DNA of 47,209 nt from an uncultured Desulfovibrio sp. GTDB lineage: Bacteria > Desulfobacterota > Desulfovibrionia > Desulfovibrionales > Desulfovibrionaceae. The translations under genes and the position numbers were made by a program. Under the pieces are notes generated by a model. It did not search any database. It was not told where the DNA came from and saw only the letters and a list, made by a program, of their open reading frames with translations. The stretch lies in contig UQJT01000017.1 of NCBI GenBank assembly GCA_900541395.1, positions 1 through 47,209 of the forward strand. The letters run 5' to 3'. Shown here piece after piece: positions 8,573 through 17,417 of the stretch. Each line of letters opens with the position of its first letter. Position 1 is the stretch's first letter.

Positions 8573-11212
8573 ATGAGCCACGCCGATCGGGCGCTTGCGT
8601 TCCTCCGACGTTTTTTCCGTCTTGCGGGGTCAAACCGTGACGACGCCGCGCTTGCGCCGCTGCTGGCCTCCGGTTTTGCGTGGCTGGGGCCGGACGCATC
8701 CGCGCGCCGGGACGGCGGCCTGCCGCCCGCCGTCGGCGAGGGAGCGACACCCGCCGCCTGGCTGACGGCCCTGGCGGAAGGTCGGTGGACGGCGCTCCCG
8801 GTCGGCGGTGACGCCTGGCTGCTGACGGGCGAGGCCGAAGTATCCCCTCCGGACAAAGATGCCCGCCGCCTGACGGCAAGTTGCCTGTGCCGGACCGTCG
8901 ACGGTTTGCCCAAGCTCCAGCACGTTCACCTGACGGCTCTTCCTCTGCCCGGCGCCCCCTTCGGCAAGCCGGACGACGCTGCGCGGCAGAGGCTGCGCAC
9001 CATCGCCGACAATATCCCCGGCGGCGTGCACTGCTGCCGCAACGACGAGGCGCTGACCATCGATTATATGAGCGACGGTTTTCTCCATCTGCTCGGCCGT
9101 ACCCGCGCCGATGTGGCCGACCGTTTTCACAATTCCCTGGTCGAGTTGATGTACGAACCCGACCGCGCTCCGACTCTGGCCGGAATCCGCGCCCAATTGG
9201 CGCAAACCGGCGCGGCTGAGGTTGAATACCGGGTACAGGACAGTCTGGGCCGCCTGAAATGGGTGCTGGGCAAGGGCCGCCTGTTGCGTGAAGACGGCCG
9301 CGATCGGCTGTATTGGGTTATTCTCGACACCACCGAACTCAAAACATCCCAGACCCGGCTGCAACGAACCCAGGCCCGTTATCGCCAAGCCCTCCTGGCC
9401 ACCAACCTTCACGTTTTTGAATGCGAACTGCCGGACGACAGCTTCCGTCTGCTCGCCCCCGCTCGACCCTGTCTGTTTCCCACGCCGCCGGATCGTTACT
9501 CCCGGGCCGTGGCCGAAACGGCCGAACGCTGTCATCCCGAGGACAGGGAACGTTTTCTCGATATGTTTGAGGTTCCCTCGATGCTGGCGGCTCTGGCCCG
9601 GGGAGAAAAAAATCTGGCTCTGGAATGCCGCCTGCGCGGACCGACCGACGACTATACCTGGTACAGCCTGACCCTGGCCCTTATGCCGGGAGAAAACGGC
9701 CCGCACCGGATTATCGGCTGCCTGAACGACATCGACGAACGCAAGCGTCGTGAAAGCCAGATGTTGCTCTCGGCCCAGACCGACGGCCTGACGGGCCTGT
9801 ACAACAAGACCTGTACCGAGCGGCTCATCCGCGAGTGTCTGAGCGCCCGCCCGGACGGCGAGCATGCCTTTCTGCTGGTGGACATCGACAATTTCAAGGC
9901 CGTCAACGACAACCTGGGACACCTGTTCGGCGACGCCGTGTTGGCGGATATTGCCGCCAAAATCAGACAACTGTTCCGCTCCACCGATATTCTGGGCCGC
10001 ATCGGTGGCGACGAGTTTGTGGTCTTTTTGAAAAACGCGGGGGACGGCCCCGCTCTTCGCGGCAAGCTGGAAAAATTGGTCGCCGCATTCCGCCGCAGTT
10101 ACGCCGCCGGAGCTCACGATTACGCCATTTCGTGCAGCGCGGGCGTGGCGCTGGCCCCCCGCGACGGCAACTTATACGCCGACTTGTACCGCAAGGCCGA
10201 CACGGCCCTGTATATGGCCAAAAACAGCGGCAAAAACCGCTACTGCGTATACGATGAAGGCGAGGCGGCCCGCCGCCGCCTTTCCTCGCCTCACAATCGG
10301 GTGACTGAAATCGCGGATTCCGGCCCCTCTCCGAAATTTCGGGACAATCTGCTCAGCTACGCGTTTTCCATGCTGTACGAGGCGCGGGATATCGACGCCG
10401 CAGTCGAACTCATCCTGGGCATGATAGGCGATCACTACGGCGTCAGCCGAGCGTACGTGTTCGAAAATTCAGCCGACGATCTTTTGTGTTCCAATACCCA
10501 CGAGTGGTGCGCCAAAGGCGTGGCGCCTCAGAAAGACCTGCTGCAGAATCTGGCCTATGCCGATCTGGGCGATTTTTACAAGCGCTGTTCCACGGAAGGC
10601 ATCTACTACTGCCGGGACATCGACGAGCTTGAGGGCACCGCGCGCGAACTGGTCAAGACGCAGGGCATACGGTCCATGCTGCACGTGGCCATTTTCGACG
10701 AGCACCGTCCCCGGGGCTTTGTAGGCTTTGACGAATGTCAGGGGCTGCGCCTGTGGACCCAGGATGAAATCGACACCCTCGCCCTGTTGGCCAAAATTGT
10801 GGGGATTTTTGTGCTCAAGCGCAATATTTCCGCACGCCTGGCCGCTGCCTATCACGATATCCGGGCCGTGCTCGACAGCATGGCGGCCTGGGCCTATGTC
10901 ATCGACGAGAATACTCACGAACTGCTGTATCTGAACGAGGCCACCCGGTACTTCGTGCCGCGCGCCCGCGTGGGGCTGAAGTGCTACGAGGCGTTTTTCG
11001 AAGGGCGCGAAGAACCCTGCGTCCATTGTCCCATGCTGGCCATGAAGCAACATGACGAACAACGCGCCACAATGGAGATCGAAAACCCCTCGCTGGATCG
11101 ATGGGTGGAGGCCACGGCCTCGCGCATTCCTTGGTCCGGCGGCAACAAGGCCGTGCTTTTGTGCTGTACCGACATCACCCGTTTCCGGCGGCCGGACGCC
11201 GCCGGAAACTGA
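8573..11212 (+). CDS. Diguanylate cyclase with PAS, GGDEF, GAF and PAS domains
   Basis: An 879-residue soluble signalling protein. Residues 1-130 look like an NTF2/SnoaL-type sensor region (weak assignment). PAS-type regions follow at about 138-255 and 270-392 (the first ends in WVILDTTELK, the second in IIGCLNDIDERKRRE). The GGDEF domain is at about 400-560 with an intact GGDEF active site (478-482) and an inhibitory RSTD I-site (469-472), so it should make cyclic di-GMP with product feedback. After it come a GAF-like region (about 590-770, DHYGVSRAYVFE) and a final PAS-like region (about 780-870) with the cysteines CVHC. Sensor domains after the catalytic domain are uncommon. No EAL domain and no membrane segment are present. 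Confidence 0.92.
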   Translation: MSHADRALAFLRRFFRLAGSNRDDAALAPLLASGFAWLGPDASARRDGGLPPAVGEGATPAAWLTALAEGRWTALPVGGDAWLLTGEAEVSPPDKDARRLTASCLCRTVDGLPKLQHVHLTALPLPGAPFGKPDDAARQRLRTIADNIPGGVHCCRNDEALTIDYMSDGFLHLLGRTRADVADRFHNSLVELMYEPDRAPTLAGIRAQLAQTGAAEVEYRVQDSLGRLKWVLGKGRLLREDGRDRLYWVILDTTELKTSQTRLQRTQARYRQALLATNLHVFECELPDDSFRLLAPARPCLFPTPPDRYSRAVAETAERCHPEDRERFLDMFEVPSMLAALARGEKNLALECRLRGPTDDYTWYSLTLALMPGENGPHRIIGCLNDIDERKRRESQMLLSAQTDGLTGLYNKTCTERLIRECLSARPDGEHAFLLVDIDNFKAVNDNLGHLFGDAVLADIAAKIRQLFRSTDILGRIGGDEFVVFLKNAGDGPALRGKLEKLVAAFRRSYAAGAHDYAISCSAGVALAPRDGNLYADLYRKADTALYMAKNSGKNRYCVYDEGEAARRRLSSPHNRVTEIADSGPSPKFRDNLLSYAFSMLYEARDIDAAVELILGMIGDHYGVSRAYVFENSADDLLCSNTHEWCAKGVAPQKDLLQNLAYADLGDFYKRCSTEGIYYCRDIDELEGTARELVKTQGIRSMLHVAIFDEHRPRGFVGFDECQGLRLWTQDEIDTLALLAKIVGIFVLKRNISARLAAAYHDIRAVLDSMAAWAYVIDENTHELLYLNEATRYFVPRARVGLKCYEAFFEGREEPCVHCPMLAMKQHDEQRATMEIENPSLDRWVEATASRIPWSGGNKAVLLCCTDITRFRRPDAAGN
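11181..11209. other. Perfect hairpin inside the last codons of the diguanylate cyclase gene
   Basis: A 12-bp perfect stem (GTTTCCGGCGGC / GCCGCCGGAAAC) with a five-base loop ends one base before the stop codon. It also lies just past the 3' end of the convergent MFS gene. It has no T-run on either side, so it may act as an mRNA 3' stabiliser or a weak two-way transcription barrier. Confidence 0.6.
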
Positions 11213-11230
11213 ACCTGCGGAGCCGGATTC

Positions 11231-12391
11231 TCACCGTCCGGCGGCGGGTTTGGGCGCGGCCAAAGCGAAAGCGAACAGAGCGCCCAGCACGGCCACCGCG
11301 CCCATAACATGGATGGCGGCAGGCAGGCCGTGCGTATCGGCGATTTTTCCCAAAACAGGCGCAAAGATGCCGCCCACGCTGGTGGAGAGCCCCATAGTCA
11401 CCCCCGAGGCAAAGCCGATATTGCGGGCCAACAGACTCTGCCCCAGAACCACCATGGAACTGAACGGCGCGTACAGGGCGAAGCCCAGCAACGGCAACAG
11501 CGCATACGCCACATAAAGATTGCGGGTCAAACCGAACAGAACGGCCGAGGGAATGAGCAGCGCATACGCCCCCCGGATGATGGTCCGGTAACCGTAGCGA
11601 TCGGACAACAGACCGCCCGCAAAATTGCTGAATACGCCGAAAGCGGCGAACCCGGTCAGCGCCACGGCTCCCGCAGCCTCGGACCGGCCGAAGACCTGCA
11701 CCCAGTACAAGGGAATAAAGGTATTGAAGCCCACAAACAGGATGGAGCGCACCACAATGGCCCCGGTCAGTTTGGAAAATTCCCGCCAGTTGTTGCGCCC
11801 CGCCTCGCTTCCGCGCTCCGCCCCGACCGGGGAGCGACGGGCTGCGGCCGCCATACGTCGCAGAGGAACCAAAAGCACGGAGGCCATCAGCACGGCGATG
11901 ACGCCGAACACCGCCGTCCCCGCCATGCCCCACGCGTGCACCGCCGTCACGGCGAGCAGGGGCCCCAGCACATACCCGCCGTTGCCCCCCACGGAAAAAA
12001 TACTGAGTCCGGTGCCCTGAGCCCGGCCCGACACCTTGTTGGCGTAACGCGCGCCTTCGGGATGAAACAGGGCCGCGCCCACCCCGCTTACCGCCACCGC
12101 CGCGAAGATAGCCCAATAGACGTGCAGAAAGCCGATGGCGGCAACGCCGAATCCGGCCAGCAGCACCCCCAGCGAAATAAACCAGGGTTTGGCGATTTTG
12201 TCCGCCACATAGCCGAATACGGGCTGGATGACGGACGACAGGCAGGAATACGCGAACATGAGCCCGCCCGCAGCCTGATACGTGAACCCGTATTCAGCGC
12301 GCAAAAAGGGCAGCAGCGCGGGCAGGGCGCCGCCGTTCACGTCGCAGGACAAATGTCCCAGCGATACCAGCAGGACTTTGCGCACATCCAT
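11231..12391 (-). CDS. MFS transporter, fosmidomycin-resistance (Fsr) type
   Basis: A 386-residue inner-membrane transporter with about twelve hydrophobic segments. The start, VSLGHLSCDVNGGALPALLPFL, and the segment GLSIFSVGGNGGYVLGPLL are characteristic of the Fsr branch of the major facilitator superfamily, whose members export drugs or small metabolites. ATG 12391 follows GGAG by about ten bases. It converges on the diguanylate cyclase with an 18-base gap and lies 52 bases downstream of the methyltransferase gene, so the two may be co-transcribed. The substrate is unknown. Confidence 0.88.
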   Translation of the reverse strand: MDVRKVLLVSLGHLSCDVNGGALPALLPFLRAEYGFTYQAAGGLMFAYSCLSSVIQPVFGYVADKIAKPWFISLGVLLAGFGVAAIGFLHVYWAIFAAVAVSGVGAALFHPEGARYANKVSGRAQGTGLSIFSVGGNGGYVLGPLLAVTAVHAWGMAGTAVFGVIAVLMASVLLVPLRRMAAAARRSPVGAERGSEAGRNNWREFSKLTGAIVVRSILFVGFNTFIPLYWVQVFGRSEAAGAVALTGFAAFGVFSNFAGGLLSDRYGYRTIIRGAYALLIPSAVLFGLTRNLYVAYALLPLLGFALYAPFSSMVVLGQSLLARNIGFASGVTMGLSTSVGGIFAPVLGKIADTHGLPAAIHVMGAVAVLGALFAFALAAPKPAAGR

Positions 12392-12443
12392 AATACCGTT
12401 CTCCGGCCGGGCTTTCTTCCGCTCGGGTATGGATTTTTCAGAA

Positions 12444-13241
12444 TCAGGCGCGCCCGCAAGGCGGCCCGTGTTCCGCGCGAGACTGCCGGTCCGGTACGGG
12501 CATTCCGCGTCCCACCCGATTGACCACGGGCTGCCGGGCGTAGGCAGGCGATTGCGGCGCGTCGGTTACGGCTCCGACAGGCGTCGACAAAGCGGGGTTC
12601 TTTTCCAGGCGCAGCCCCATGATGGCCCCCACCGGAGCGGGCACCACCAGGTCGCGCGCCCGGCGAACGGAGCGACGGACGGAGGGACGAGTCTTGTCCA
12701 TCGCCCCGGCCGGGGCCGGTTTGCGACCGGGCCAAACGAACAGGGGCCAGGGCAGCACGGAATACAGGCTCATGCGGCCGTCGGGGCAGGCCTTGCGGCC
12801 CAGCCAGGTCAGGCTCCAGGGCCAGACGCCGCGTCGCCACGGCCCCCTGGACAACGCCGCCAGGCACAGGCGATTCCACTCCAGCACGATGACGCCCCGG
12901 CTGGCCACGCGCAGAGCCTCGCCCAAAGCCATGCGGGGCGTCAGGCCCAGATGCGCCAGGACCACATGGTCGAAACGCCCGTCGTCAAAGGGCAGATAGT
13001 CGGGCTTTCCCAGCGCGTAATCCACACGGGGGCCGGTGGCCTCGCGGGCCGCTTCCAACGTGGCCGGGTCGGCATCCAGGGCGGCGACGTCGAACCCCGC
13101 CTCCCAGAAAAAATCCGGCAACAAGCCGCCGCCCAGCCCCACCTGAAGCAGGGTCGTTCCCCGCCGCCGCCAGGGCGCCAGCAAACGCTGCAACAGCCTG
13201 CGCCGCTGTTCATCCACAAAATCGGCCCGTTCCGCTTCCAT
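12444..13241 (-). CDS. Class I SAM-dependent methyltransferase
   Basis: A 265-residue protein with a Rossmann methyltransferase core: motif I LLQVGLGGGLLPDFFWEAGFD, an acidic strand end (AALDADP), DYLPFDDGRFDHVVLAHLG, and ASRGVIVLEWN. This resembles the methyltransferase 11 group. The C-terminal 100 residues are basic and Pro-rich with no known domain. ATG 13241 is selected because GGAGG lies 8 bases upstream. The frame stays open further upstream into the R1 repeat at 13301-13450, but that extension is only repeat sequence. The substrate cannot be predicted from the neighbours. Confidence 0.85.
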   Translation of the reverse strand: MEAERADFVDEQRRRLLQRLLAPWRRRGTTLLQVGLGGGLLPDFFWEAGFDVAALDADPATLEAAREATGPRVDYALGKPDYLPFDDGRFDHVVLAHLGLTPRMALGEALRVASRGVIVLEWNRLCLAALSRGPWRRGVWPWSLTWLGRKACPDGRMSLYSVLPWPLFVWPGRKPAPAGAMDKTRPSVRRSVRRARDLVVPAPVGAIMGLRLEKNPALSTPVGAVTDAPQSPAYARQPVVNRVGRGMPVPDRQSRAEHGPPCGRA

Positions 13242-13300
13242 GCGCAAAGCCTCCGGGGGCGGGACGGTTCCGGCCGCCGCCCCGTCGCGTGCGGGACATC

Positions 13301-13450
13301 TAGAGCATTTTGCTTTTGAAATTGTCCAATTTTCAAAAGCGGCGCTGCCGTCATTTCGCCTGAAAAGCGTGGTTTTCAGGCTCATTCGGCGCGGGCGGCC
13401 GCTTCCGCGGCCGCCGGAGCGGTTGCCGTTTTCAACAGCAAACCGCTCTA
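13301..13450. repeat. R1 dispersed repeat, copy 2 (best preserved, MITE-like)
   Basis: A 150-bp element bounded by CTAG at 13300-13303 and 13448-13451. Terminal inverted repeats of about 20 bp: the left end reads CTAGAGCATTTTGC and the right end, reverse-complemented, reads CTAGAGCGGTTTGC. Three internal hairpins: CTTTTGAAA / TTTCAAAAG, CCTGAAAA / TTTTCAGG, and GGCGGCCGC / GCGGCCGCC. No protein is encoded. The TAG stop codon of the next minus-strand gene lies in its right end. Confidence 0.9.
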
Positions 13451-13747
13451 GTCCTCGTTCCCGCCGTCCTCCAGCCAGCGTTCGAGAGCCGCCACGATGC
13501 GGCGGGCCTGGTCCGCGCTGGAAATGGTGAACTTGGACTGCTGGCGATACTCGCCGCCGCTCTTCTTGTAGCGCCGTATGGTGTATTTATCCGGGCCGTA
13601 ACCGTCGGTTTCGGGAATCCACTCCTGATAGCGGAACAGCACCGTGGCCCACGCGCCCTTGGAGAGCACTTCCTTATCCACTTCCTTGACTTTAAGGATG
13701 CCTTCTTCCTCGTAATTGACCGTCAGTTCGTCCACGGTATTATACAC
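13448..13747 (-). CDS. Conserved-looking 99-residue protein of unknown function
   Basis: Small, charged, soluble protein (YNTVDELTVNYEEEGILKVKE at the start, KFTISSADQARRIVAALERWL near the end). Alternating strand and final helix patterns suggest a compact alpha/beta fold; no family is recognised. Translation is placed at GTG 13747, preceded by AAGGAG at 8 bases; the longer frame adds an Arg-rich leader without support. Its TAG stop sits exactly in the right terminal repeat of R1 copy 2, so insertion of the repeat may have set the present C-terminus. It lies 99 bases downstream of tadA on the same strand. Confidence 0.75.
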   Translation of the reverse strand: MYNTVDELTVNYEEEGILKVKEVDKEVLSKGAWATVLFRYQEWIPETDGYGPDKYTIRRYKKSGGEYRQQSKFTISSADQARRIVAALERWLEDGGNED

Positions 13748-13846
13748 GACGCGTTCTCCTTGCTGTAATGTCGGGGCCCGGCGCGGGCGGTTCCGCACCG
13801 TCGCCCGCCCGGGCGGGCTTTGTCAACCGGATCGGGGCGATATTTC

Positions 13847-14371
13847 CTACCTTCGGGCCGCGAAAAAAGCCCGCAACACGGCGGCGCATGGCCCGGCCTC
13901 CACCCCGCCGTAATGCCAGGGAGCGGGACCTTCCAAACCGTAGGCAAGGCCGTCCAGACACGAACTCACGGCACCGGCCCGCGCGTCCGCCGCGCCGTAA
14001 ACCAAACCGCTCAGTCGGGCCTCCCGTATGGCCCCGGCGCACATCAGACACGGTTCCAGAGTAACCACCAGCACGCAACCTTCCAGGCGATGATTGCGCG
14101 CCGCTTCGGCGGCCCGGCGCAGAGCCAGCACCTCGGCGTGGGCCGTGGGATCGCGCAGGGCTTCGGTTTCGTTGTGGGCCGCGCCCAAAATGCGGCCCTC
14201 GTCGTCCACCACCAACGCCCCTACCGGCACCTCCCCGGTCCGACCCGCCCGCCTGGCCAAAGCCAGCGCCTCGGCCATCAGATCGGCCCAGGAACGCCCC
14301 GGCGGGGCGGGCGGCACCGGCCCCCAGGGCCGCAGCGCGCGGATCGCGTCCTCATCCCTATACAATGACAT
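13847..14371 (-). CDS. tadA: tRNA adenosine(34) deaminase
   Basis: Zinc enzyme that converts A34 to inosine in tRNA-Arg(ACG). The deaminase signature is complete: HAE at residues 78-80 (zinc ligand H78 and catalytic E80) and PCLMC at 107-111 (zinc ligands C108 and C111). GEVPVGALVV, VTLEPCLMCAGAI and LVYGAAD are typical of TadA. At 174 residues it carries about 20 extra N-terminal residues compared with the E. coli enzyme. ATG 14371 lies inside the upstream LOG gene (14-base overlap), so translation is probably coupled. Confidence 0.95.
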   Translation of the reverse strand: MSLYRDEDAIRALRPWGPVPPAPPGRSWADLMAEALALARRAGRTGEVPVGALVVDDEGRILGAAHNETEALRDPTAHAEVLALRRAAEAARNHRLEGCVLVVTLEPCLMCAGAIREARLSGLVYGAADARAGAVSSCLDGLAYGLEGPAPWHYGGVEAGPCAAVLRAFFAARR

Positions 14372-15017
14372 GCTTGCGGATAAACTGGACCACTTCCTCC
14401 GGAGTGTCGCACATGGTGATGAGGTCCAGTTCCTCCTCGTTCATGAAGCCGTGCGACACCATAGTGCTTTTCATCCAGTCCAGCAGTCCGGCCCAAAAGG
14501 CGCTGCCGTACAGCACCAGAGGAAAGGGCTTGATACGCTTGGTCTGGATGAGGACAAAAGCCTCGAACAATTCGTCCATGGTGCCCACGCCGCCCGGCAT
14601 GACCACGTAGGCCATGGCGTATTTGACGAACATGAGCTTGCGCACGAAGAAGTAATGAAAATCGCAGCGGGTCTGAATATAGGTGTTGGGGGCCTGCTCC
14701 AGGGGGAGATGGATGTGCAGCCCCACGGACGGCCCGCCCGCCTCGGCCGCGCCCTTGTTGCCCGCCTCCATAAGGCCGGGCCCGCCGCCGGTGATGACGC
14801 CGTAACCGGCCTTCACCAGTTCACGGGCAATGAGTTCGGTCTGCTTGTAAACGGGGTCGTCCGGCTTGGCGCGCGCCGAACCGAAAACTGAAACACAGTG
14901 CGGCAGTTCGCTCAGGGTTTCGATGCCGTCCACGATTTCCGCCATGATGCGGAACAGACGCCACGACTCCTGCGCGGACAAACCGTCTATGACGTATTGA
15001 CGCGATGTATCGACCAT
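14358..15017 (-). CDS. LOG-family Rossmann-fold protein (TIGR00730 type)
   Basis: A 219-residue protein with the family marks SVFGSARA, GYGVITGGGPGLMEAGNKGA and PGGVGTMDE (141-149). Members include nucleoside-5'-monophosphate phosphoribohydrolases that release cytokinin-type or purine bases; the bacterial role is often undefined. ATG 15017 has AAGGAGG a few bases upstream; a longer frame exists but lacks support. It is the first gene of a minus-strand set with tadA and the 99-residue protein. A tRNA-modification enzyme (MiaA) that makes isopentenyl-adenosine is encoded about 3 kb away, a possible but unproven link. Confidence 0.9.
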   Translation of the reverse strand: MVDTSRQYVIDGLSAQESWRLFRIMAEIVDGIETLSELPHCVSVFGSARAKPDDPVYKQTELIARELVKAGYGVITGGGPGLMEAGNKGAAEAGGPSVGLHIHLPLEQAPNTYIQTRCDFHYFFVRKLMFVKYAMAYVVMPGGVGTMDELFEAFVLIQTKRIKPFPLVLYGSAFWAGLLDWMKSTMVSHGFMNEEELDLITMCDTPEEVVQFIRKHVIV

Positions 15018-15205
15018 GCGCCGTCCTCCTTCAAAAACCGTGCGGGCCGCAGGCCCGGTCCGGGGCAGCATAGCCCGCGCGCGGAAGGAGAGCAAGGATA
15101 TCGCGCGCCCCCTTGCCCGTTCGGCCCACGGCCCCGCCCTTGCCATGCAGGGGGGTTCGGGTATAGTCGGGAAATGGTTTCCTGTTTTTTATACCGGGGA
15201 CGAGT

Positions 15206-16810
15206 ATGAACATCACCTTTCTCGGCGCGGCCCGCACGGTAACGGGCTCGTGCTTCGCCGTCGAGGCCGCGGGCGTCCGCTTCGCCGTGGATTGCGGCAT
15301 GCATCAGGGCAACCCGGCCATCGAATCCCGCAACTTCGAAACCGACAACTACCGCCCCTCGGACCTGGCGTTCATCCTGCTCACCCACGCCCATATCGAT
15401 CACTCGGGCCTGTTGCCGCGCATGGCGGCACAAGGGTTCCGGGGCCCGGTGTACTGCACGCCGCCCACCCGGGACCTGGTGTCCCTGATGCTGGAAGACG
15501 GCGCCCACATCCAGGAGATGGAAAACGACTGGAAGACCCGCCACAACAAGCGGCGCGGCGACCGGCGACGGGATGAGCCTCTGTATACCCTGGAGGACGC
15601 CAGGTCGGCCGCCTCCCTGACCCGGCCCGTGGCCTTCGGTGAAAGTTTCGAGCCCCATCCGGGCATCCGGGTCACCTATCGCCATGCCGGACACATCCTG
15701 GGGGCGGCGTTTCTGGAACTGGTCGTCACCGAGGAAGGGACGACCACCACCCTGGTCTTTTCCGGGGATCTGGGCCGCCCCGGCGCGCTGCTGGTGCCGG
15801 ACGCGGAAAAGCCCGCCTCGCCGGACTGGCTGTTTGTGGAATCCACCTACGGCGACCGCAACCATAAAGGGGAGGCCGACACCCTGGACGAACTGGCCGA
15901 AGCAGTCGCCTACAGCCATAGCCGGCGCGAAAAGGTGATCATCCCCACCTTCGCCGTGGAACGCACCCAGGAAATCCTGTACAGCCTGATCCAACTGCGC
16001 GACCAGGGCCGCCTTCCGGCCGACATGCCCATTTACGTGGACAGCCCTCTGGCCATCCGCGCCACCGACCTGTTTCTCAAACACGAGGAGCACCTCCATA
16101 CTCCCGGCGGCGACGGTCTGGCCGCCGTCAAGGACCCGAACTACAACATCCGCTACACCCTGAGCACCCAGGAATCGCAGGCCCTCAACACCATGAAGGG
16201 TCCGGCCGTCATCCTTTCGGCCAGCGGCATGTGCAACGCGGGCCGCATCAAGCACCACCTCAAGCACAATATCTGGCGGCCGGGCGCGAGCATCGTGTTC
16301 GTGGGCTATCAGGCCGGGGGCACCCTGGGCCGTAAAATCGTGGACGGCGCGGCCACGGTGCGCCTGTTCAACGACGAACTGGCGGTCAAAGCCCGAGTAT
16401 TCACCATCAACGGCTTTTCCGCCCACGCCGGACAAAGCCAGTTGCTGGACTGGATAGGCGGCATGGCCCGGCCCGGTCTGCGGGTGGTGCTGGTGCACGG
16501 AGAACCCAAAGCCCAGGACGCCCTGGCCGGACTCATCCGCGAAACATGGGGCATTCAGGCCGATGTGCCGGACTATCTGGAGGAAATGACCCTCAAGGGC
16601 GACGGCGCGGCCGTGCGTCCGCCCGACGCGGCCCGGACCCGGCCGCGCGTGGACTGGGAGTTTCTGGCGCAGGACATGGACAACCGTGTGGCCCAATTGC
16701 GCGCCCGTCTGAAGCGCATGGAGGACCTGCCCTGGGAAGAGCAGACCGAACTGCGGGATCGCCTGTCGGAAATCAACCGCGACCTGTACGTGTTTTTGTC
16801 GCATTTGTAG
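15206..16810 (+). CDS. Beta-CASP metallo-beta-lactamase-fold ribonuclease
   Basis: A 534-residue member of the CPSF73/YSH1-like MBL group. Metal-binding motif THAHIDHSG (H61, H63, D65, H66), later ligand HAGHILGAAFLEL, FSGDLGRPG, then the beta-CASP part with PTFAVERTQEILY, ILSASGMCNAGRI and the final NGFSAHAGQ histidine motif. Such proteins are probable RNA endo/exonucleases acting in RNA maturation or decay. ATG 15206 follows GGGGA. It is the first gene of the plus-strand run to rsmD, coaD and miaA. The extra C-terminal 40 residues are helical and charged. Confidence 0.92.
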   Translation: MNITFLGAARTVTGSCFAVEAAGVRFAVDCGMHQGNPAIESRNFETDNYRPSDLAFILLTHAHIDHSGLLPRMAAQGFRGPVYCTPPTRDLVSLMLEDGAHIQEMENDWKTRHNKRRGDRRRDEPLYTLEDARSAASLTRPVAFGESFEPHPGIRVTYRHAGHILGAAFLELVVTEEGTTTTLVFSGDLGRPGALLVPDAEKPASPDWLFVESTYGDRNHKGEADTLDELAEAVAYSHSRREKVIIPTFAVERTQEILYSLIQLRDQGRLPADMPIYVDSPLAIRATDLFLKHEEHLHTPGGDGLAAVKDPNYNIRYTLSTQESQALNTMKGPAVILSASGMCNAGRIKHHLKHNIWRPGASIVFVGYQAGGTLGRKIVDGAATVRLFNDELAVKARVFTINGFSAHAGQSQLLDWIGGMARPGLRVVLVHGEPKAQDALAGLIRETWGIQADVPDYLEEMTLKGDGAAVRPPDAARTRPRVDWEFLAQDMDNRVAQLRARLKRMEDLPWEEQTELRDRLSEINRDLYVFLSHL

Positions 16811-16856
16811 CCCGTGGACCCTACGCGGCTCTCATCTTTTTTAAGGAGTGCTCCCT

Positions 16857-17417
16857 ATGCGCATCATCGCCGGCGCGTATAAAGGCCGGGAACTGCGCAC
16901 CGTGACCGGGCCGGGCTATCGCCCGGCCATGGGCAAGGTGCGGGAAGCCCTGTTCTCCATGTTGGAGGCGCGGGGCGTGATATGGGGCGCCGCGCGCGTG
17001 CTCGACGTGTTCGCTGGCAGCGGCAGCCTGGGCTTCGAGGCCCTGAGTCGGGGCGCTCCGGAAGCCTTGTTCATGGAAAAAGATGCGGCCGCCGCCGCGT
17101 GCCTGCGCAAAAACGCCGAGCGCCTGGGTTGCGCCGACCGCTGCCGCGTGCTGGCCGGAGACGCTGTGCGCGGCCTGGTCCGACGACCGGAAGCCCCCTT
17201 CGACGTGGTGTTCGTGGACCCCCCGTACGGTCAGGACCTGTTCGCCCCTGCCCTCAAAAACCTGCTCCGCCAGGGGTGGCTGGCCGAAAACGGCTGGCTG
17301 ATCGCCGAGGTGGAGCCGGGCCTTGCCCTGCGGCCGAACGCCACGGCGGGCCTGACAGAAATCACGGAACGCCTGTACGGGCAGACGAGGATTCTGATAT
17401 GGACACGGGACGTTTAG
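16857..17417 (+). CDS. rsmD: 16S rRNA (guanine(966)-N(2))-methyltransferase
   Basis: A 186-residue enzyme methylating G966 of 16S rRNA. MRIIAGAYKGREL at the start, RPAMGKVREALFSML, SAM motif VLDVFAGSGSLGFEALSRGA, and catalytic DPPYG (121-125) are diagnostic. ATG 16857 is used because AAGGAG lies 8 bases upstream; GTG 16848 is inside the ribosome site. It overlaps coaD by 19 bases; the rsmD-coaD pair is common in bacteria. Confidence 0.95.
   Translation: MRIIAGAYKGRELRTVTGPGYRPAMGKVREALFSMLEARGVIWGAARVLDVFAGSGSLGFEALSRGAPEALFMEKDAAAAACLRKNAERLGCADRCRVLAGDAVRGLVRRPEAPFDVVFVDPPYGQDLFAPALKNLLRQGWLAENGWLIAEVEPGLALRPNATAGLTEITERLYGQTRILIWTRDV

Noticed and set aside
13242..13385. N-terminal extension of the methyltransferase starting inside R1
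   Set aside because: The extension is repeat sequence; the same peptide-like string (TLFRRNDGSAAFE) is encoded by other R1 copies, and a good ribosome site supports ATG 13241.
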